The notes under the pieces were generated by a model. The model saw only the letters and a program-made list of their open reading frames with translations, searched no databases and had not been told where the DNA came from. Shown here in pieces: positions 39,474 to 53,200 of a stretch of 64,000 nt of DNA. Source of the stretch: Acanthornis magna (Eukaryota; Chordata; Aves; Passeriformes; Acanthizidae). The position numbers and the translations under genes were made by a program. Positions within the stretch are counted from its first letter, which is position 1. Every line of letters starts with the position of its first letter. The DNA lies in NCBI GenBank assembly GCA_036785705.1, contig JAWUZG010000028.1:806001-870000 (forward strand), given 5' to 3'.

Positions 39474-39673
39474 CTATCCACTACTATAATTACCACGTTT
39501 CACTCACCGTCCCAATTTAGGAAAAAAAATCCCAAGTTTACACTACTCAGAGGTCACAATTCTGTTAATGTTCTGAACACAATTTGATAGAAAGATCACC
39601 TCTCCATGTCTGAGGAAGTCACCTGCAGAGAGTTCTGAGGTCTTGATTTCTTGCAGAAATCTTTCACAATAAT

Positions 39674-39916
39674 CTGAAAGAGGGTAGTTTTAGATTAACT
39701 ATTAGGAAAGAAGTCCTCCCTGTGAGGGTGTGAGGCCCTGACACAGGATGCCCAGAGAAGCTGTGGATGCCCATCCCTGAAAGTGCTCAAAGCCAGGCTG
39801 GATGGGGCTTGGAGCAGCCTGGTCTAGTGGAAGGTGCCCCTGCCCATGGCAGGGGGGTTGGAACTGGATGATCTTTAAGGTCCTTTCCAACCCAAAATAT
39901 TCTATAATTCTCTGAT
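39674..39916 (+). mobile_element. CR1 LINE 3' end, well preserved
   Basis: From about gaaagagggtagttttagat through gtgagggtgtgaggccctga, gatgcccagagaagctgtgg, ggcttggagcagcctggtct and ggaactggatgatctttaag to ttctataattctctgatt. This is a 240-bp sense-orientation CR1 tail and one of the best preserved copies here. It lies only about 200 bp from the LTR. Confidence 0.92.
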
Positions 39917-41169
39917 TTACTTACTGCAACAGGTGTTAGATGGAGATGGGAGGAAAGCCTGCAGCTGTTCTTGGTTTGTACATTCCATTATGTATTTTGA
40001 TACTTTTCATTCACACAGAACTCTTAATCGCTAAATACATTTCATACAGAAAATAACTCTGCAATTTTTCTATCAATTTTAAAAACAAGTTTCTCAATGT
40101 ACGACCATTTAAACTCTCATTTTGGTCATCATCAAAACATGACACCATATTATGGATAACCATAACATGGAACCTCCGTGACTGAGGAACTTCCTAAGCT
40201 AGGAGTGGCATTCAACAGCACTCATCTGATTATTTTTCCACTAATTTGTTTATGTCTTTTTGAAACCCATGTCTAGTTGCTCATGCCCAAATGAATTCTG
40301 TAATTGCAGGAGATGCTGAGTGCAAATGCACCTGCCCTTGTACTCTCTGAACACGACCTGATGGCCCCTAATTTTTGTGTGTCACAACAAAATCAATCAC
40401 CATGCCCTGTTCATTTTCTCCATACCACTCATCATTTTTTGGACCCTATTACATTCCTCCTCAGTGAGATCACTTCAGATCGAAGGCTTTTACCTTAGCT
40501 GATCCCCAGACAGAAGCTATTACTTACTTCTTGTCATACTCATTGGCCTTTCCTGTACTTTCCCAATTACAGCTCATCCTTTTGGAGAAGGGAAAGCAGA
40601 ACTGCACGTGGCATTTAAGATGCCAAGGATTTATAAAGCTACAGTAAAAAGAAAAAAAAAAAAAAAACCCTTGCTGACGCTTCATTCCGTTTATCCCTTT
40701 GCCAGTAATTCCTAGAATTTGTTTCTCTCTTTAACTTATGAAAGCTTCTGCAATTCTCTGAAGAACTGAAGCACCACTTGCCCAGGTAGCAAAAGCTATT
40801 TGAGAGTGATTTTTGTTTAGACATAAGCAGGATGGTAATTTTGCCCTGCATGCTCTTTTACAGGAACTACTACTGAATTAAGAGTAATTAAATTTTCTGT
40901 GGTCACTCTTCAGTGCCTTGCAAATGGGTACCTCTTTCATTACCTTAAATAAGTTCATTTTACCCACTACTTTCTTCCCCTTTGAATCTGACCTAGAAGA
41001 GGTCTACAGGGTAGGTGTTCGTGGGACTCCAGCACCAACCTGGTTCATACTCTGATTTTAATTCATCAGCAGTGCATTTCTCTAATATTTCTTCTACCAA
41101 ACAGAAGAGTCAGCCTCAACACGACATTACTAAAAATTAAAGACAAGTCCACAAAATTAGCAAGTCATT

Positions 41170-41246
41170 CCCGCTCATGACAGAAGGGATGGAACAAGAT
41201 GATCTTTGAGGTCCCCTCCAAACCAAACCATTCTGTCATTCTGTGA
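41170..41246 (+). mobile_element. CR1 LINE 3' tail, about 77 bp
   Basis: The stretch cccgctcatgacagaaggga, acaagatgatctttgaggtc, cccctccaaaccaaaccatt and ctgtcattctgtga is the terminal part of a CR1 in sense orientation, severely truncated. Confidence 0.88.
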
Positions 41247-42845
41247 ACTAAAACGTACACAGAACAGCCCTTTTTCCAGGGAGGGGAAGAGCATTTAGCA
41301 CACAAAGCACATGCTACTATTTCAATGTATTCGACTGGTAATGGCCATGCAGATTCTTCCATCACATCACTAATGGCACAGCAGCAGAATTAAGCTTCAA
41401 GGTAATGGAAAAGTGGAATACCCTCAGTCTTTGAAAATTTCCAAAACCTGTTGGGTGATGTTTAACAAAGCACAGTTTGATAGCAAAACTGCAAAACCAC
41501 TATTGAATAAATAAGAAAAAAAAAAAAGTTGCATTTCAGAAATAACCTCCATAATTAAAAACTCAGTGAGGTTAAAATTGATTTGGAAGTAACAGATTCC
41601 ACCAGCTCTCAAAACACCTGAGACAGAGATATCGGTCAGAAGGGAAAAAAAAATCAGACTTTTCTAAATGGCCCATTTTAAGCATGCATGATGATAAATT
41701 ATATTACTGAGTAAGCCTGTAATGGTTTAAACGCAAATATCAAATAACTTCCTCTTGTGTTTGCTTTCCTCATTACAAATAAATTACCAGAATATGAAAC
41801 AAAAATAATAAGATGCTTATAATAATTACAACAACATGCTTTGGTTCTGCTAATTTTTCCAGTGGCTGAGCAGGTAGGAGTCGGCAGCATAAGAAAGAAG
41901 AAATTACTCCTTTTCTAATAAGTACATAGAATATTAATTGCCTTAAAACGTATTTAAGTGCATTTCTGAGCACTATTTGACACAAATATATATGGTCAAG
42001 TTTAATCTAAAAGCAAGCCCCCAGCAGTGTTAATTCTTCCTTTAATTAATTTTAGAAGGATGGGTGGTAAGAGGCCAAACGATCTACCTGGATTTTAAAA
42101 CTATTTTGGTATTAAAACATTGCCAAAAACTTTTGCCATTGATTCACCCAAACCAGGACTTTCAGGTATGTTTTACTTTGCCTTAATGAGAGGCTCTACA
42201 CAGTATGGTTTACATAACTGCAAAGGATGTCTGTATTTCCTTTAATAAGCATGATACTGCAGAATTTTTTTCTCCTAGAAAAGTGCTTTTCAGGCTGCTT
42301 CAAAGCTGATGAGATTCTGAATTAGTCCAAAATTCCCTGGCAACTTCTACATGAGTAACTTTCCTCCACTGAGAAATGTTTGTTTCTAGTTCTGCAGTGC
42401 TTTGCCCAGAGACAAATGAGGCTGGTCAGAGGAAGGTTTATCTTCAGGAAGTTAGCGTGAAGTCCAACAAGAAATCAACTGGCCAAGCAACGTCACTGGG
42501 TCTGATAAAAATGTTACTAACAACAATAATGCAGATAAGGAGCTATTGGCTAATAAAATCATCCAGGCTCTTTTATCTGTTATCAATTCTGAAGCCTCTG
42601 AATACCATGGGGAGTTGAGGGTCTGGTAGAAAGTATTGCTGTAAGAGCTGGTTGACATGGTATGGATAGTAAACAGAATACCTGATGGATTTACTACTGA
42701 TTTCCCAAGAGACTCAGCAGTTCAAATAAACTTTTCTTATTGCATTTCTCCCAGATGAGGATCTGAATCTCAACATTTTTATGGGACATAGACAGGAAGA
42801 ATTACAGACTCTAGGATGAGTTGGGATATTTCACAAGTGCTCTCC

Positions 42846-42870
42846 AAAAAAAAAAAAAAAAAAAAAAAAA
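42846..42870 (+). repeat. 25-base A homopolymer
   Basis: An uninterrupted A run. I looked just upstream for a gene-like body that would make this a retroposed poly(A) tail and saw none. No flanking direct repeat was evident. Confidence 0.97.
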
Positions 42871-43285
42871 GGAATAATCAGATAATTAACACACAGAATT
42901 CAGTTTCAACTTAAAGGCAGAGCCAAGAAAATATCAAGTACAAAAACTTGCTGGAACTAACAGAAGATGGAGAAAAGAAGCAGAAGCCAAGTCTTCATTA
43001 GTAGCAAAAGGGCTACCAAACCTACAGAAAGCATATCAGGAGCTATTCGGTATATTAATTCTTTCTTTGGATTAGGAGTTTTATATTTACATATACACGT
43101 GTGCACAAAGCCACGTGCTTTCCAGACTTTTCTGGTTTGTATTTTTTTGGTCATTAGAAGGTCACTCCTCAGAAGAAAACTGTTCTTATGGAGAGGAGCA
43201 GCACAAGAGGGAACACAATATTCTGCAGCAAACACTGTTCTACTGCTAACTAGAAAGGTGGAAGGTGCTGACAGCTGGAAGGTCA

Positions 43286-43540
43286 GGGCCAGAGGGAACA
43301 GGCTCAAACACAAACACAGGAGGCTCCCCATGAACATCAGGAAACCCTTTTTTTACTGTGGGGGTGCCTGAGCACTGGCACAGGTTGTCCAGGCAGGTTG
43401 TGGAGCCTCAATCCTCGGAGATGAAAGCTGTCTGGATGTGGTCCTGGCCAGCCAGCCCCAGGTGACCCTGCCTGAGCAGGCTGTGGACAGATGATTCCAG
43501 AGGTCCCAGCCATCCCTGACCATGCTGCGATGCTGTGGTG
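43286..43540 (+). mobile_element. CR1 LINE 3' region, diverged
   Basis: The segment catgaacatcaggaaaccct, tttactgtgggggtgcctga, gcactggcacaggttgtcca, ggaggttgtggagcctcaat-like text and gattccagaggtcccagcca follows the order of a CR1 3' region (of the subfamily with gatctccagaggtccc) in sense orientation. The extreme 3' end is degraded. The long minus-strand open frame over it (43353-43859) is a by-product. Confidence 0.8.
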
Positions 43541-45584
43541 CCAAAATGATGGAAAGAATGGGTAACCAGGGCATCAGCTGGAGAGAGAAATACCAGTGCA
43601 ACATCACTGGGGAACCACAGTGAAGAAAAATGAAGGAGAAGACAGCTGGAAAGAGCAATACAAAGCTGAAAACCAGAACAGACACTAAGCGTGGAGCCAA
43701 AGGATCATCAAAAGAGACAGGGCTGGTGGGTAAATGAAAGGAGTCTGTCCTGAGGTTTACAAGAAGCTGAAAATCTATTGATTCAGTAGAAGCAGTTGTC
43801 AACACCCTTTTTTCAGGAAAAAGTTTACTTAGTTCCAAGCAGATCTTTTTTTTTTCCAAATTCCAGAATTTCCTTTCTCCAATTCCAAATCCCTCCTCCT
43901 CTCTTTCCGTCCTTAAGAATTCATCTCCACCAAAGTGAACTTAGTACTTGGCAGAAAAGGGAGAGGGCTCAGGAATCGCTGCAGTTGGCAGGGAGCAGCA
44001 GCCATACTGAACTGATCAGAGCAGCACACAGCTTACCCTGCTCTGCTTCCAACTCTGCCTCCTTTCACATGTGACATTACAGAATTTTGGGAAGGGCAGT
44101 AATTTGTTTCCCGAACTGCAATTAAAATGACTGTGCCTCAGCATTGCAAAAGAGCCCCTTTGGGAAGAATTTTTTCCTTTTTTTTTTTTCCAAACAAACA
44201 CTTGTGTCAACATTACAAATGGAAATAATGTTTGGTACTTGCACACTACTCGTTTTTTCTCCCCATGAAAGACTTGACACCTACTAAACATTTCTTTATT
44301 TTAGGTGAGATTATATGGGGCATCTCCTTTTTCCCTCCCTGTGAGGGGAATTCTCATTCCTCCTGCTTTGCTCCCTTCTCTAAAAGCAGAGTTCATTATA
44401 CTGAATACAACATCACTAACATGGACTTCTCTCATTTTACAAAAATTAATTAATTCACAAAAGGACACCAGTAATGCAAGACTCCATAAATAAACAAAAC
44501 AGAAAGAACTTCAAAAACCCAAACTCACATAGTACAAGAATTCCTGATTATTCTCAACATATGAACTAAACAATGGAAAAGAAGTTTGAAACACAGAGAC
44601 TCAAAATATGTCACAAGTTACACGTCAAGATCTTCAGACCTTTCATTTCAAGTTTTGTAATACTACTATATTCTGTTTTGGTTTGCCAACTACTGCAGAA
44701 AATTGTTGGCAAGCCCACTATTTGCAAGAAAAGAAAACAACAACCTTTTTAGTTGAAGCAGAAATTAATGAACTAGTACACAAATACCCTTCAATTTAAT
44801 TAACACAGTTTTAAACAGAGCAACAAACTGGAATTATTCCTTCTCCCATACTTTTGTACTAATACAGGTAAGTGCTTGGAATAAGTTTTAGAGGCAGAAG
44901 CCTTTTCAGATAATATGATTAAACCTCTAGCAAGTCACATGGAGCCCAGCTTTTAAAATAACATAATTGTGATTCTGTCTCTATCAAACTGCTCAACGTG
45001 ATAATGCTCTTTCGAGTCTATTTTGGTTCCCCTGCAAAAATGGGATTTCAGACCCATGCATTTTTACTAGGCATCTTTTCAGTGAAGAGTAAAGTCTGCA
45101 AATCCATCCTGGGCTCAGCACTGAAGCGATGGTGCCTCACTTCCAGCAGAAGACCCAGTGGAGTCTTCATCCATTGGGATTTCCAGCACAGTGCTCTTAC
45201 TGCCCAGACCTTTAGAAATGAGTATCAGTTCCCTGTGACAGTCAGGATTATTTTGATGAAAGATAATGGAGAGACCTATCTATATGCATTCTCAGAGACA
45301 TAAAAATAATTATCTGTGTCCCTCTCTCCTCTGAAGCAAAAACTGCTCTCAGATTTCTGTTGAGGAACTTCATTAATAATGACAAAAGAAAAAAAAAAAC
45401 CAGCTATCACTGAATTTCCTACACAGCACTGTACCAGTTCTTAAGTTTGAATTTTTTGGGTTTTTTTTTTTTCTTTTTTTAAAACATATTTGAAATTTAT
45501 AAACTTATCACTTATAATCACACTTTCCCCATCCCTTTTGCTGATTTTCCTAAGAGTGCTTCTACCATGTAGGATAGGAAGAGT

Positions 45585-45658
45585 AATCATCATCATCATA
45601 ACAACATAATAATAGTAATAATAATAATGATAATGATGATGATGATGATGTAATAATA
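45585..45658 (+). repeat. ATC/AAT/ATG compound microsatellite with inverted ends
   Basis: It reads aatcatcatcatcat, then an AAT/AAC-rich centre, then atgatgatgatgatg. The two ends are reverse complements of each other, so the tract can fold as a hairpin with an AT-rich loop of roughly 30-40 bases. Confidence 0.93.
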
Positions 45659-47139
45659 GAACTATTTTTCCTTACCCTACTCTGTTTTTCTACATATAAG
45701 TATCTGCTCCAACTTTTTCACTTTCACGTTTATTAACTGGTAATTACCTACTTGCAGAAGCTGTAAAAGATCACCCAAGTTCACTACCACCAGCTGTTTA
45801 TTAGCAGGGGCAGAAAAACAATGGCCAGAATAAACCAGTGAAACATCCCTGTCCCAAGCTTTAATCTACACTCCCTCCACGTTCCATTAACACTTAAATT
45901 CAACACCAGTTGTGACTAAACACTCGTGACATTCCCCAAAGCCTCAAGCACAAAGCCTTCTCAGCATCACTCATCACCTAGCAAGCAGGAAGCGAGCGAC
46001 CAGCACACACAGAGCCCAACACCAGGAGGATCTGAGCCTCCTCCTCTGTGGCTTTCACCACAGCAGCCACGCTCCTGCACGGCCCAGGAGAAACGCTGCT
46101 GCAAAAATGGCTCTTTTGAGGTCCTCTACTTGTTCTCCCTGTACATCTACCCTAAGCACAGATCCTTGTCTTCATCTTTAAGGACTTCACTACTTTACCT
46201 CCTCCACTCAGCAGCTCTGAGAGGAACTGGGCACCTCCCTTAATTCAGATGGCACTTCCATGCCATTTCTGCCCTGACCCACAGCTTCAGCTGTCCGTGT
46301 CTCTGTGCCTCCTTCCACTTCTCTCGTTACACATATAAGGTCACCTAATTAAATTTATAAATCCTTACGTCTCAATGCATTTTTAAGGCTTATTTCTGTC
46401 AAACTAGCAAACTTCTGCAAAGTGGCCACAGCATCCTCCTTCCTGGTGTTTCATCCTTCTACACTCAGTCCCTGGTTAAAAACAGGCAAATGGCTACAGA
46501 CACGTGCCTGGCAAAGAGATGACAGCTCTTCACCATGGCCTTTATCTCGTGTGTTGGCTCCTCTGTTTGTCTCTTTAGGCTCCTGAACTGCCAGAACAGA
46601 AATCACAAACTGTTTCAACAGTTCTCGGTCCAGAACAATGAGCTCCCTCTGGTAACCGAAGCATTTGGGTACCACCACAACAAATATTTACCAAAGCAAG
46701 AACAGAGATTTATCCTGTTTCCTAAGCAGCAGCAGGAAGCATTAGCATTCAGTTATCTTGGTTATCCCTTTGGTATATAATCTGCTAAAGATACAGGTCA
46801 ATAAGTAGTAGTGTATTTTGGCAGGTATTCCAAAAACAGCAGCTGCCATTTCAGAGCCTTTATTTTTGTCAGAGACAGCCTTGCAAAAGTAGGAAAAGAA
46901 CCTCTGCATAGCTACACTACGAAGACATTCCCATTAAACTATTTAAAAACAACAGCTTCAGTAACTTCAAATTAACGTAGGTTTAAATATAGGGTTTTTT
47001 CCTTTTAAATCTGCCCAAATGCACCTCTTGTACTACAAAATTAAAGAACTCTTTCTTGTCTACCAAAATGTTGCATAACTAAATGTATTTCTGAGAGAGA
47101 AGCAATACCCAGAGAGCATCAGCACTATATTCTCAGTAC

Positions 47140-47228
47140 CTGTTTCCACAGTGTTTTCTGTTTCTGCTGCCTCCAAACCATCCATACTGTCTTCATCCTC
47201 CACTGCAGTTTTTCCTCTACTCCGAGGC
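47140..47228 (-). CDS. KMT2C: KMT2C coding exon 2 (89 bp)
   Basis: This exon encodes the piece starting P-R-S-R-G-K-T-A-V-E-D-E-D-S-M-D-G-L-E and ending N-T-V-E-T, 29 full codons. It is nearly identical to human KMT2C residues just after position 54; the few differences are near the end. It is a charged, acidic linker with a basic start, probably disordered, and I see no domain. The acceptor reads tttccag with AG at 47230-47229. The first exon base (G at 47228) completes a lysine codon begun in exon 1. The donor is GT at 47139-47138, preceded by acag. The last base (G at 47140) joins AA of exon 3 to make Glu. The phase matches the human exon boundary as I recall it, which makes the call strong despite the short length. 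Confidence 0.95.
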
Positions 47229-50200
47229 CTGGAAACATAAGAAAGAAAAACTCTTTTTAGACTGAAAGCATTTGAAAAATTAGGATTTAAATCACTTCAT
47301 TTTGAGGGATGAATGTCAGTACTAAATTATGTAACATTTAAGCTAACCCATGATTTCAGTCTTGTACAAACTGGAAGTTTCCTCTCCTTTTTCCCATTGT
47401 AGGTAATGTCCCCAGCAAGGCAGACTTGAATCAGCAGTCAGCCCCTTAAGTTTCTCTGATTCTTCTTACAAGAAAAATACAATAATTAACTTTAACTGAT
47501 CACACAACAGACTAATTCAGCCAGATTTTGATACAAGCATCCTGTCTGCTCCATGTAAGAGGTAACTAGAAAGAGGTAAGAGAGAACACTATCCAAAATC
47601 TGGGCAGTTGCTACTCTAAAATAGAGACCCATCCATGCAGAGCACCCTTGGAAGAAATTTCCATAGAATAATAATGACACTAAAGCAATGAAATTGAAAC
47701 ACACATTATTTTCAGTGAAACAATATTTTGACACATAAAGTAAAATGTTATGAGAGATGACTAGATGTCATCACATTAAAAAAGTCATCACGTGAGGACA
47801 GCCTGTCAAAACTAAAATACCTGGCAGATTTGTTTCAATTTCAACCAAGGTCTGACGGAAAGCAGACAGGTTTGTGCCATGAATTCCAGCCTTTCTTCCC
47901 TGCCTGGCTCTTCAGCAACTATCATGGTGGGCTGTTGAGAAGCCCAGGCATCCAGATTCCCAGCTGTTCAGCAGCCCATTTGAAAGGGAGCCAAGAGCTT
48001 GGCAACTCGCCTCCCAAATTTTCAGGCTACTTGGCAACCTGCCTGGCGTGCTGACGGAAAGCCTGGGAGACCCTGGGAGCTTCTGATTCCAAGTACACAA
48101 ATTTTGAGCGGTTTGGGGCATCTCAGCAGTTCCAACGTCCCAGAGCTCCCAGGCAACCATTCACCCAAGCAACATGCCTTGAATCGGGATGCCACGCAGG
48201 GCCAGCACATGGGCACCCCGCCCGCCCCCCCAAACAAAACCGCTCCAGTTCCTCTTTCACAGAGGATTCTGAAAGGTTTGGGTTTAGTTCTGCGTTGGGG
48301 AGAAAAGGTTCTGGTTTTTGTTTTGTTTTTTTTTTGAAGCGATTAAATCATTCCAAAACCAGCATTTCCTTTTTTTGTACAGTCTGTTAGAGCACTTAGG
48401 TCTATCCAAACTACTTCCGCAGGACTGGATCTGCTCAGTCAGCTACAAAAGAAACGCTATCGTGCAATGCCTTCGGTTCTCTTGCATCAAAGAACTGGGC
48501 AGGACTGGAACCATCTCTGGAGCCTACACAGGTTACTCTCCTGCTAGGAGAGGATGGATTATCTTGGACTACCTAGAAAGACAATCCCTTCAAATTGTGT
48601 TGGGCTCATTTCTGTCTCTGCAAAGGAGGAAAAGAAGAATTGAAATGAGGCTCAAACCAAAGTCTGAAAACGTCCCACTCAATTTATGAAGGAGCTGGGG
48701 GGGAAGAGAAAAGCAAGAAGAGATTAAGGACAGGAGGGCTTTTCTTGGCATCCCTATAAAATTTGCTCAGGATAATGCTGAAAAACGTGAGTGCAGTGGG
48801 AACCCTAGGCATTGCAAGGTTATCTCTCCCCTTGCCTGCTTATCAACAAGCAGCGACAGCACACCGAGAGCACACAAAATAACTAACAGCCTTCTAAGGA
48901 GAGACAGAAGCCAGCATCCCCTTCATCTATTTGCCACTTTACAAGCTCCCAGAGTAGCCCCTGAAAACCCACATTTCACAAAAATTTAAACCAAAATAAA
49001 CTGCACCAGTTTTATTTATTTATTTATTTTAACGTGACCAGAGGAAACTGTCTCACACTCCTCCCTTCAGTCACCATATCAGCCCATCCAGGAGTACAGT
49101 GTCCAGGGAGGCAGAATGGTGACACGTGTTCTGGAAGTGGGAAGGACACAGACATTTCTAGCAGCAGCACCTGAGATGGTCACACAGATGGATTGCCATC
49201 CAGAACAAAGAGTAGGGAGCAGAGCAAACAGAAAATGACAGCCACTGGATAGAACAGGCTCTTCCAGAACAGACCTTCCAGCGAGGAACGTACCACTCTT
49301 CTAACACTTAGAAAAACAAAGCAGCAGCTGAGGGAACCAAAGCATTTAAGTATTAAATTTCTTGCAGTTCTTCACAACATCCCAGCACATCATCCAGCAT
49401 CCAGTGAAAGGACAGGAATGCAGGTGAGTGAAATCACTTCCCTTGGTGCAGGAATGCTCAAAAGCTTTACAGAACACAATCAGCTAAGAACAGGGATTAT
49501 TTCTAAATCCTATCCCAATTATTCTTCTACCAACTATCTGTCTGCAATGCAAAGTTGCAAGTCCGTACTAAAAAAGGATTACTGTGAAATCATCACAAAC
49601 ATAAATGATAATTCTGCTTTTTCACGGGAACCCCTTTTCAGTATTCCCCAACACGACCCTGGAGGCAAAACTTGCTGGATAATGGAAGATGACAATTGTT
49701 TATGTTTATTTAATAATTTGCAGATGAGTTTAGATTTTCTATTAAACTACAGTTCATGTATTAAGTACCTCACAAAGCCTTTTTAAACATTTTGTTTAAA
49801 CAAGAACAGTATTCACGCCTTGAACTCCCTATTGTATTTTAGCAACCTATTTAACACCACGGAAAACCAGAGGTTTCAATTAATTAAACATAATTGCTTC
49901 TTTCAGCAGAAGATACAACCATGTCTGGCGTTTTCTTGCCATTCCCCTCCCCCAAATATTCTACAAAAAGCCTTCATAATGTTGTGCAGGTTTTAAGAAA
50001 ACTGAAGAACCAGTGGAAAGCATGGTAGATTATATCATTAACTTTTTTTTGCTGGTTACATTCATTTCCCAATCATCACAAGAGATTTTATAGCCTACAA
50101 ATTTATGTTTGGCTTAGAGAAAAAAATAATTCAAGTCACAAAACAGTGAAATATACACTGTACTGACAACTATAATTCAATGTTTCCACAGCAAATGCCA

Positions 50201-53200
50201 TTTGAGAAGGCCATGTAGCATACCTAATCGCTGCAATCAGCATTTGTTATGAGAATGGATTGCTTCATGTTATTTGCATTAAGTTTATACATTTTATTTA
50301 CTAGTTTTATACATAAAGCTTTTGGCTGGTTTGCATAAAACTACATTTTTCCACTGACAAACCCTGTTAATTTTTTTTCTCTCTCTTTATACTTATTTCC
50401 ACTTGCCCTTAAATACAGTGGGAAAAGCAGCCTGCACTCTTTTCTTCACCTGGGACTCGGTTTCTTCTCAAGTTTATCCTTCTGAAGGAGAATGTGAAAA
50501 GGCAGTAAGGGAAAGACGGTGTCAGGGTCAGTTTTTGCTGCCTTCCAGCAATTAGAGAACATTGTGACAATTATGAGTACTGCCCTTCACCCACAGGAAG
50601 CCAGGCAGTACTGAACCATAGCTGCTGTATTGAACATTATAACCCCAGCTCTGCTCTAGATCTTGAATCCCAACCCCAAACTTTCTTTCTAGGAGGGGTA
50701 ACTACATCACCCTTTCGGGTAAACCCACAAAACCCCCAGCAGCTCGGCATGGCAGAAGCACTGAGCACAGATGAGCCACATCTCCTCCAGCTCACAGCAG
50801 AGCCAGAACAAAATGTACAGGCAGAGCTGGACCAAGAGAGACTCCAGCAGCAAACAATAAATATCAGTCAGAGGGCGGGCAGGGAGCTTGGTACGCAGCC
50901 TGAAGCGCTGCCAAGGTCTCTGCCATGGCTTCCTCGCCCGCCTTTTTCCTACGACAGAATTCAATTTAGAAGGAAAAAAAACAAAAGCACGTCTATTTCT
51001 GCTTAAAGAACAGATCCGCTGAGAGAAATAGAACTTCTTGAAGTGTTTAAAGCGTATTCGGCATTTTATGGAATAAAGTCAACAACAGAGACAAAACTAT
51101 GCTTTTTTATCAATATAAGACTCCAGTTGACTATAATTACTGTCTACAATAATTTTACTCCTACTTCCATAAAATAATCATTTATCAAAATCCTTTGTGA
51201 CCTACTCCTAAATTGTTTATCAATTAGCTTTTTTAGCTAATGTCTTTCATTAATCTCCATCTTTACATATACCATAGTAAACAAAAATCTCGTCATTCTT
51301 CTCTGGGTAAGCAACTAATTAAATTTAGCCCTGAGGGGGAAAAAAAAAAACCTAGAAAAACCTTTTGCAGGGCTCAGCAGAGCATTAGGTACTTCCTCTG
51401 CACAGGGAAAAAGCCCTGCTGAGGCTGTCTCAAAGCCCTGAGGACCTGGATAGCACAGGGAGATCACCAGGCACCCGAGCAGCTTCTGCTGAATGCATGG
51501 AGAGCAGCATGGATATTTAATGCTGGGAGAAAATGGAAAACTCTCTTATTCACCTGACAGTAATGAGATACTGTCTCTTTTCTTCTCTTTTGTGCATGAT
51601 TGGGGTTTTTGTGGCGCTTTGTTGTTTTTTAAAGGTCACAGCAATAGCACCATAACTGGACGAGTACAATGTAGGTCAAAAGTACATCTTGGATCTTACT
51701 CGTTCTTTCCACAAAGTGATCAGGAATAAGGCCATGGGCCAACATTTCCTGGAACCACCTGAACTACCTGACAAAGCTACTATCCCCAGATGCCTGTCAC
51801 TGCCAGGCCTAGTTTATGATTACCCAGAAGTTATTTCCAGACACCAGTTTCTACAAGTCCTCACTAAGTTGCTACCAACAAAATCAGCTGACAGCTTGTT
51901 CAAGACCATCCATCAAAACTTACTCACCCACTGCATTTTGTTCCAGGCCTATGAAAACAGGCGCACATGAGCCACTCCAATGTTTCCCCTTTTTCCCAAA
52001 ATGCTGAAACCTCCACGTCATTCAGGAAAAGAAACTACCTTCCTTCCTATGCTTTGCAAATCATGGCGCAAGCTGATGGTACTAAATATATAAAGCAGGG
52101 CCAATAACCTTAAAAAGCAGTGTAACATCTGGGATACAGTAACATCCTAAACCAGCACAGATGTCTTGTTAAATGAACATCTGTCCCCAGCCTTACGCTG
52201 GAAGATGGTACAGGAATGATTTATAAAAAGGTTCAATTAGTGCTGCCATCAGCACGGCTAGTCACAAATTAATGTTCACAGGCACTTCCACAAGTGAAAG
52301 CTGTTACCCTCTTTTCAAGAATCTTTTTAACAGGTGTGCAAAAGCCACATGCTCCCACTACACTACTACTGAACCGTGGAGCCCTAAATACAGCTGTAAA
52401 AGTTTAACTGTGCTTAAGTAGAAGCTAAAATACCTAAGGTTCAGCTGGTAGCCCCAAGCAAAGAGAACCACAGCAAGCACGAATCAATTCATGGAAATGC
52501 CTATGAGGAAAATGTTTCTTTTCTCCCTCTCTGAACACTACTTTACTCTTTATTACTTGTAAGAGTTGAGAAAATTCCATCCAAGACTGGATAAAGTGAA
52601 GAACACAGCTCTGGAAGCAAGGAAGATGCCACCTAGCTAGAATTAATTTCAATAGCCCCAAAACATTAACAAGTCTAAAATAGGAAACTCACTGTCATAT
52701 TGACTCCAGCTTCAAACTGATTCTGATTTAAAAGGTTCTTCACAGGATTTTTCAATTAAACAATCAGTAACAGGTGAAAATGTTTTCTGCATTTGCCCTC
52801 ACCCTCTGTAGTGTTTTCTTTTGTACATGGTAAAAAATAAAGAATGCACCATGTAATTTCTTCCTATTTTTGTATGAGATATGTGTATACTAAAGGCTGA
52901 GGGATCCTGATGTATGAAAATGTGCAACTGAAACATCACAAGTGAAAGGTGACAAAAAGTTGACCGTTTACTAAGAGAGAGAAGTGAAAACTTTCTTGTT
53001 TAACATCTACGGAACCAGACTTTTATTAGAGGCTCATAGAACTTGCTCAACCTTCAGTTTCATTATAAAAGATCTCAAAAATACACTTGATATTGCTTAC
53101 TGCAGTCTCCTGGTACAATTAAAGAAAAGTGTGTTTCTTAATACTTCTCATTTATAAAGGATAATGATCTTTTCATAAAACACTACATCAAAGAGAAGTG

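Larger units (their letters stand above)
34165..47139 (-). other. KMT2C: KMT2C intron 2 (12,975 bp, complete)
   Basis: The boundaries are set by the donor of exon 2 and the acceptor of exon 3. The intron holds a CR1 fragment (37343), an LTR with a nested CR1 (38908-39473), three plus-strand CR1 tails (39674, 41170, 43286), a 25-base A tract (42846-42870) and an ATC/ATG-type microsatellite (45585-45658). The rest is AT-rich and shows no coding signal. The longest open frames here (for example 36030-36491 on + and 43353-43859 on -) have no recognisable domain, and the second overlaps a CR1 copy. Confidence 0.9.

Noticed and set aside
42800..42900. Possible processed pseudogene ending in the 25-base A tract
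   Set aside because: No gene-like sequence or polyadenylation signal at the right distance upstream, and no flanking direct repeats; it is treated as a homopolymer.
43353..43859. 168-codon open frame on the - strand
   Set aside because: It overlaps the antisense of a diverged CR1 3' region and shows no protein family motif.
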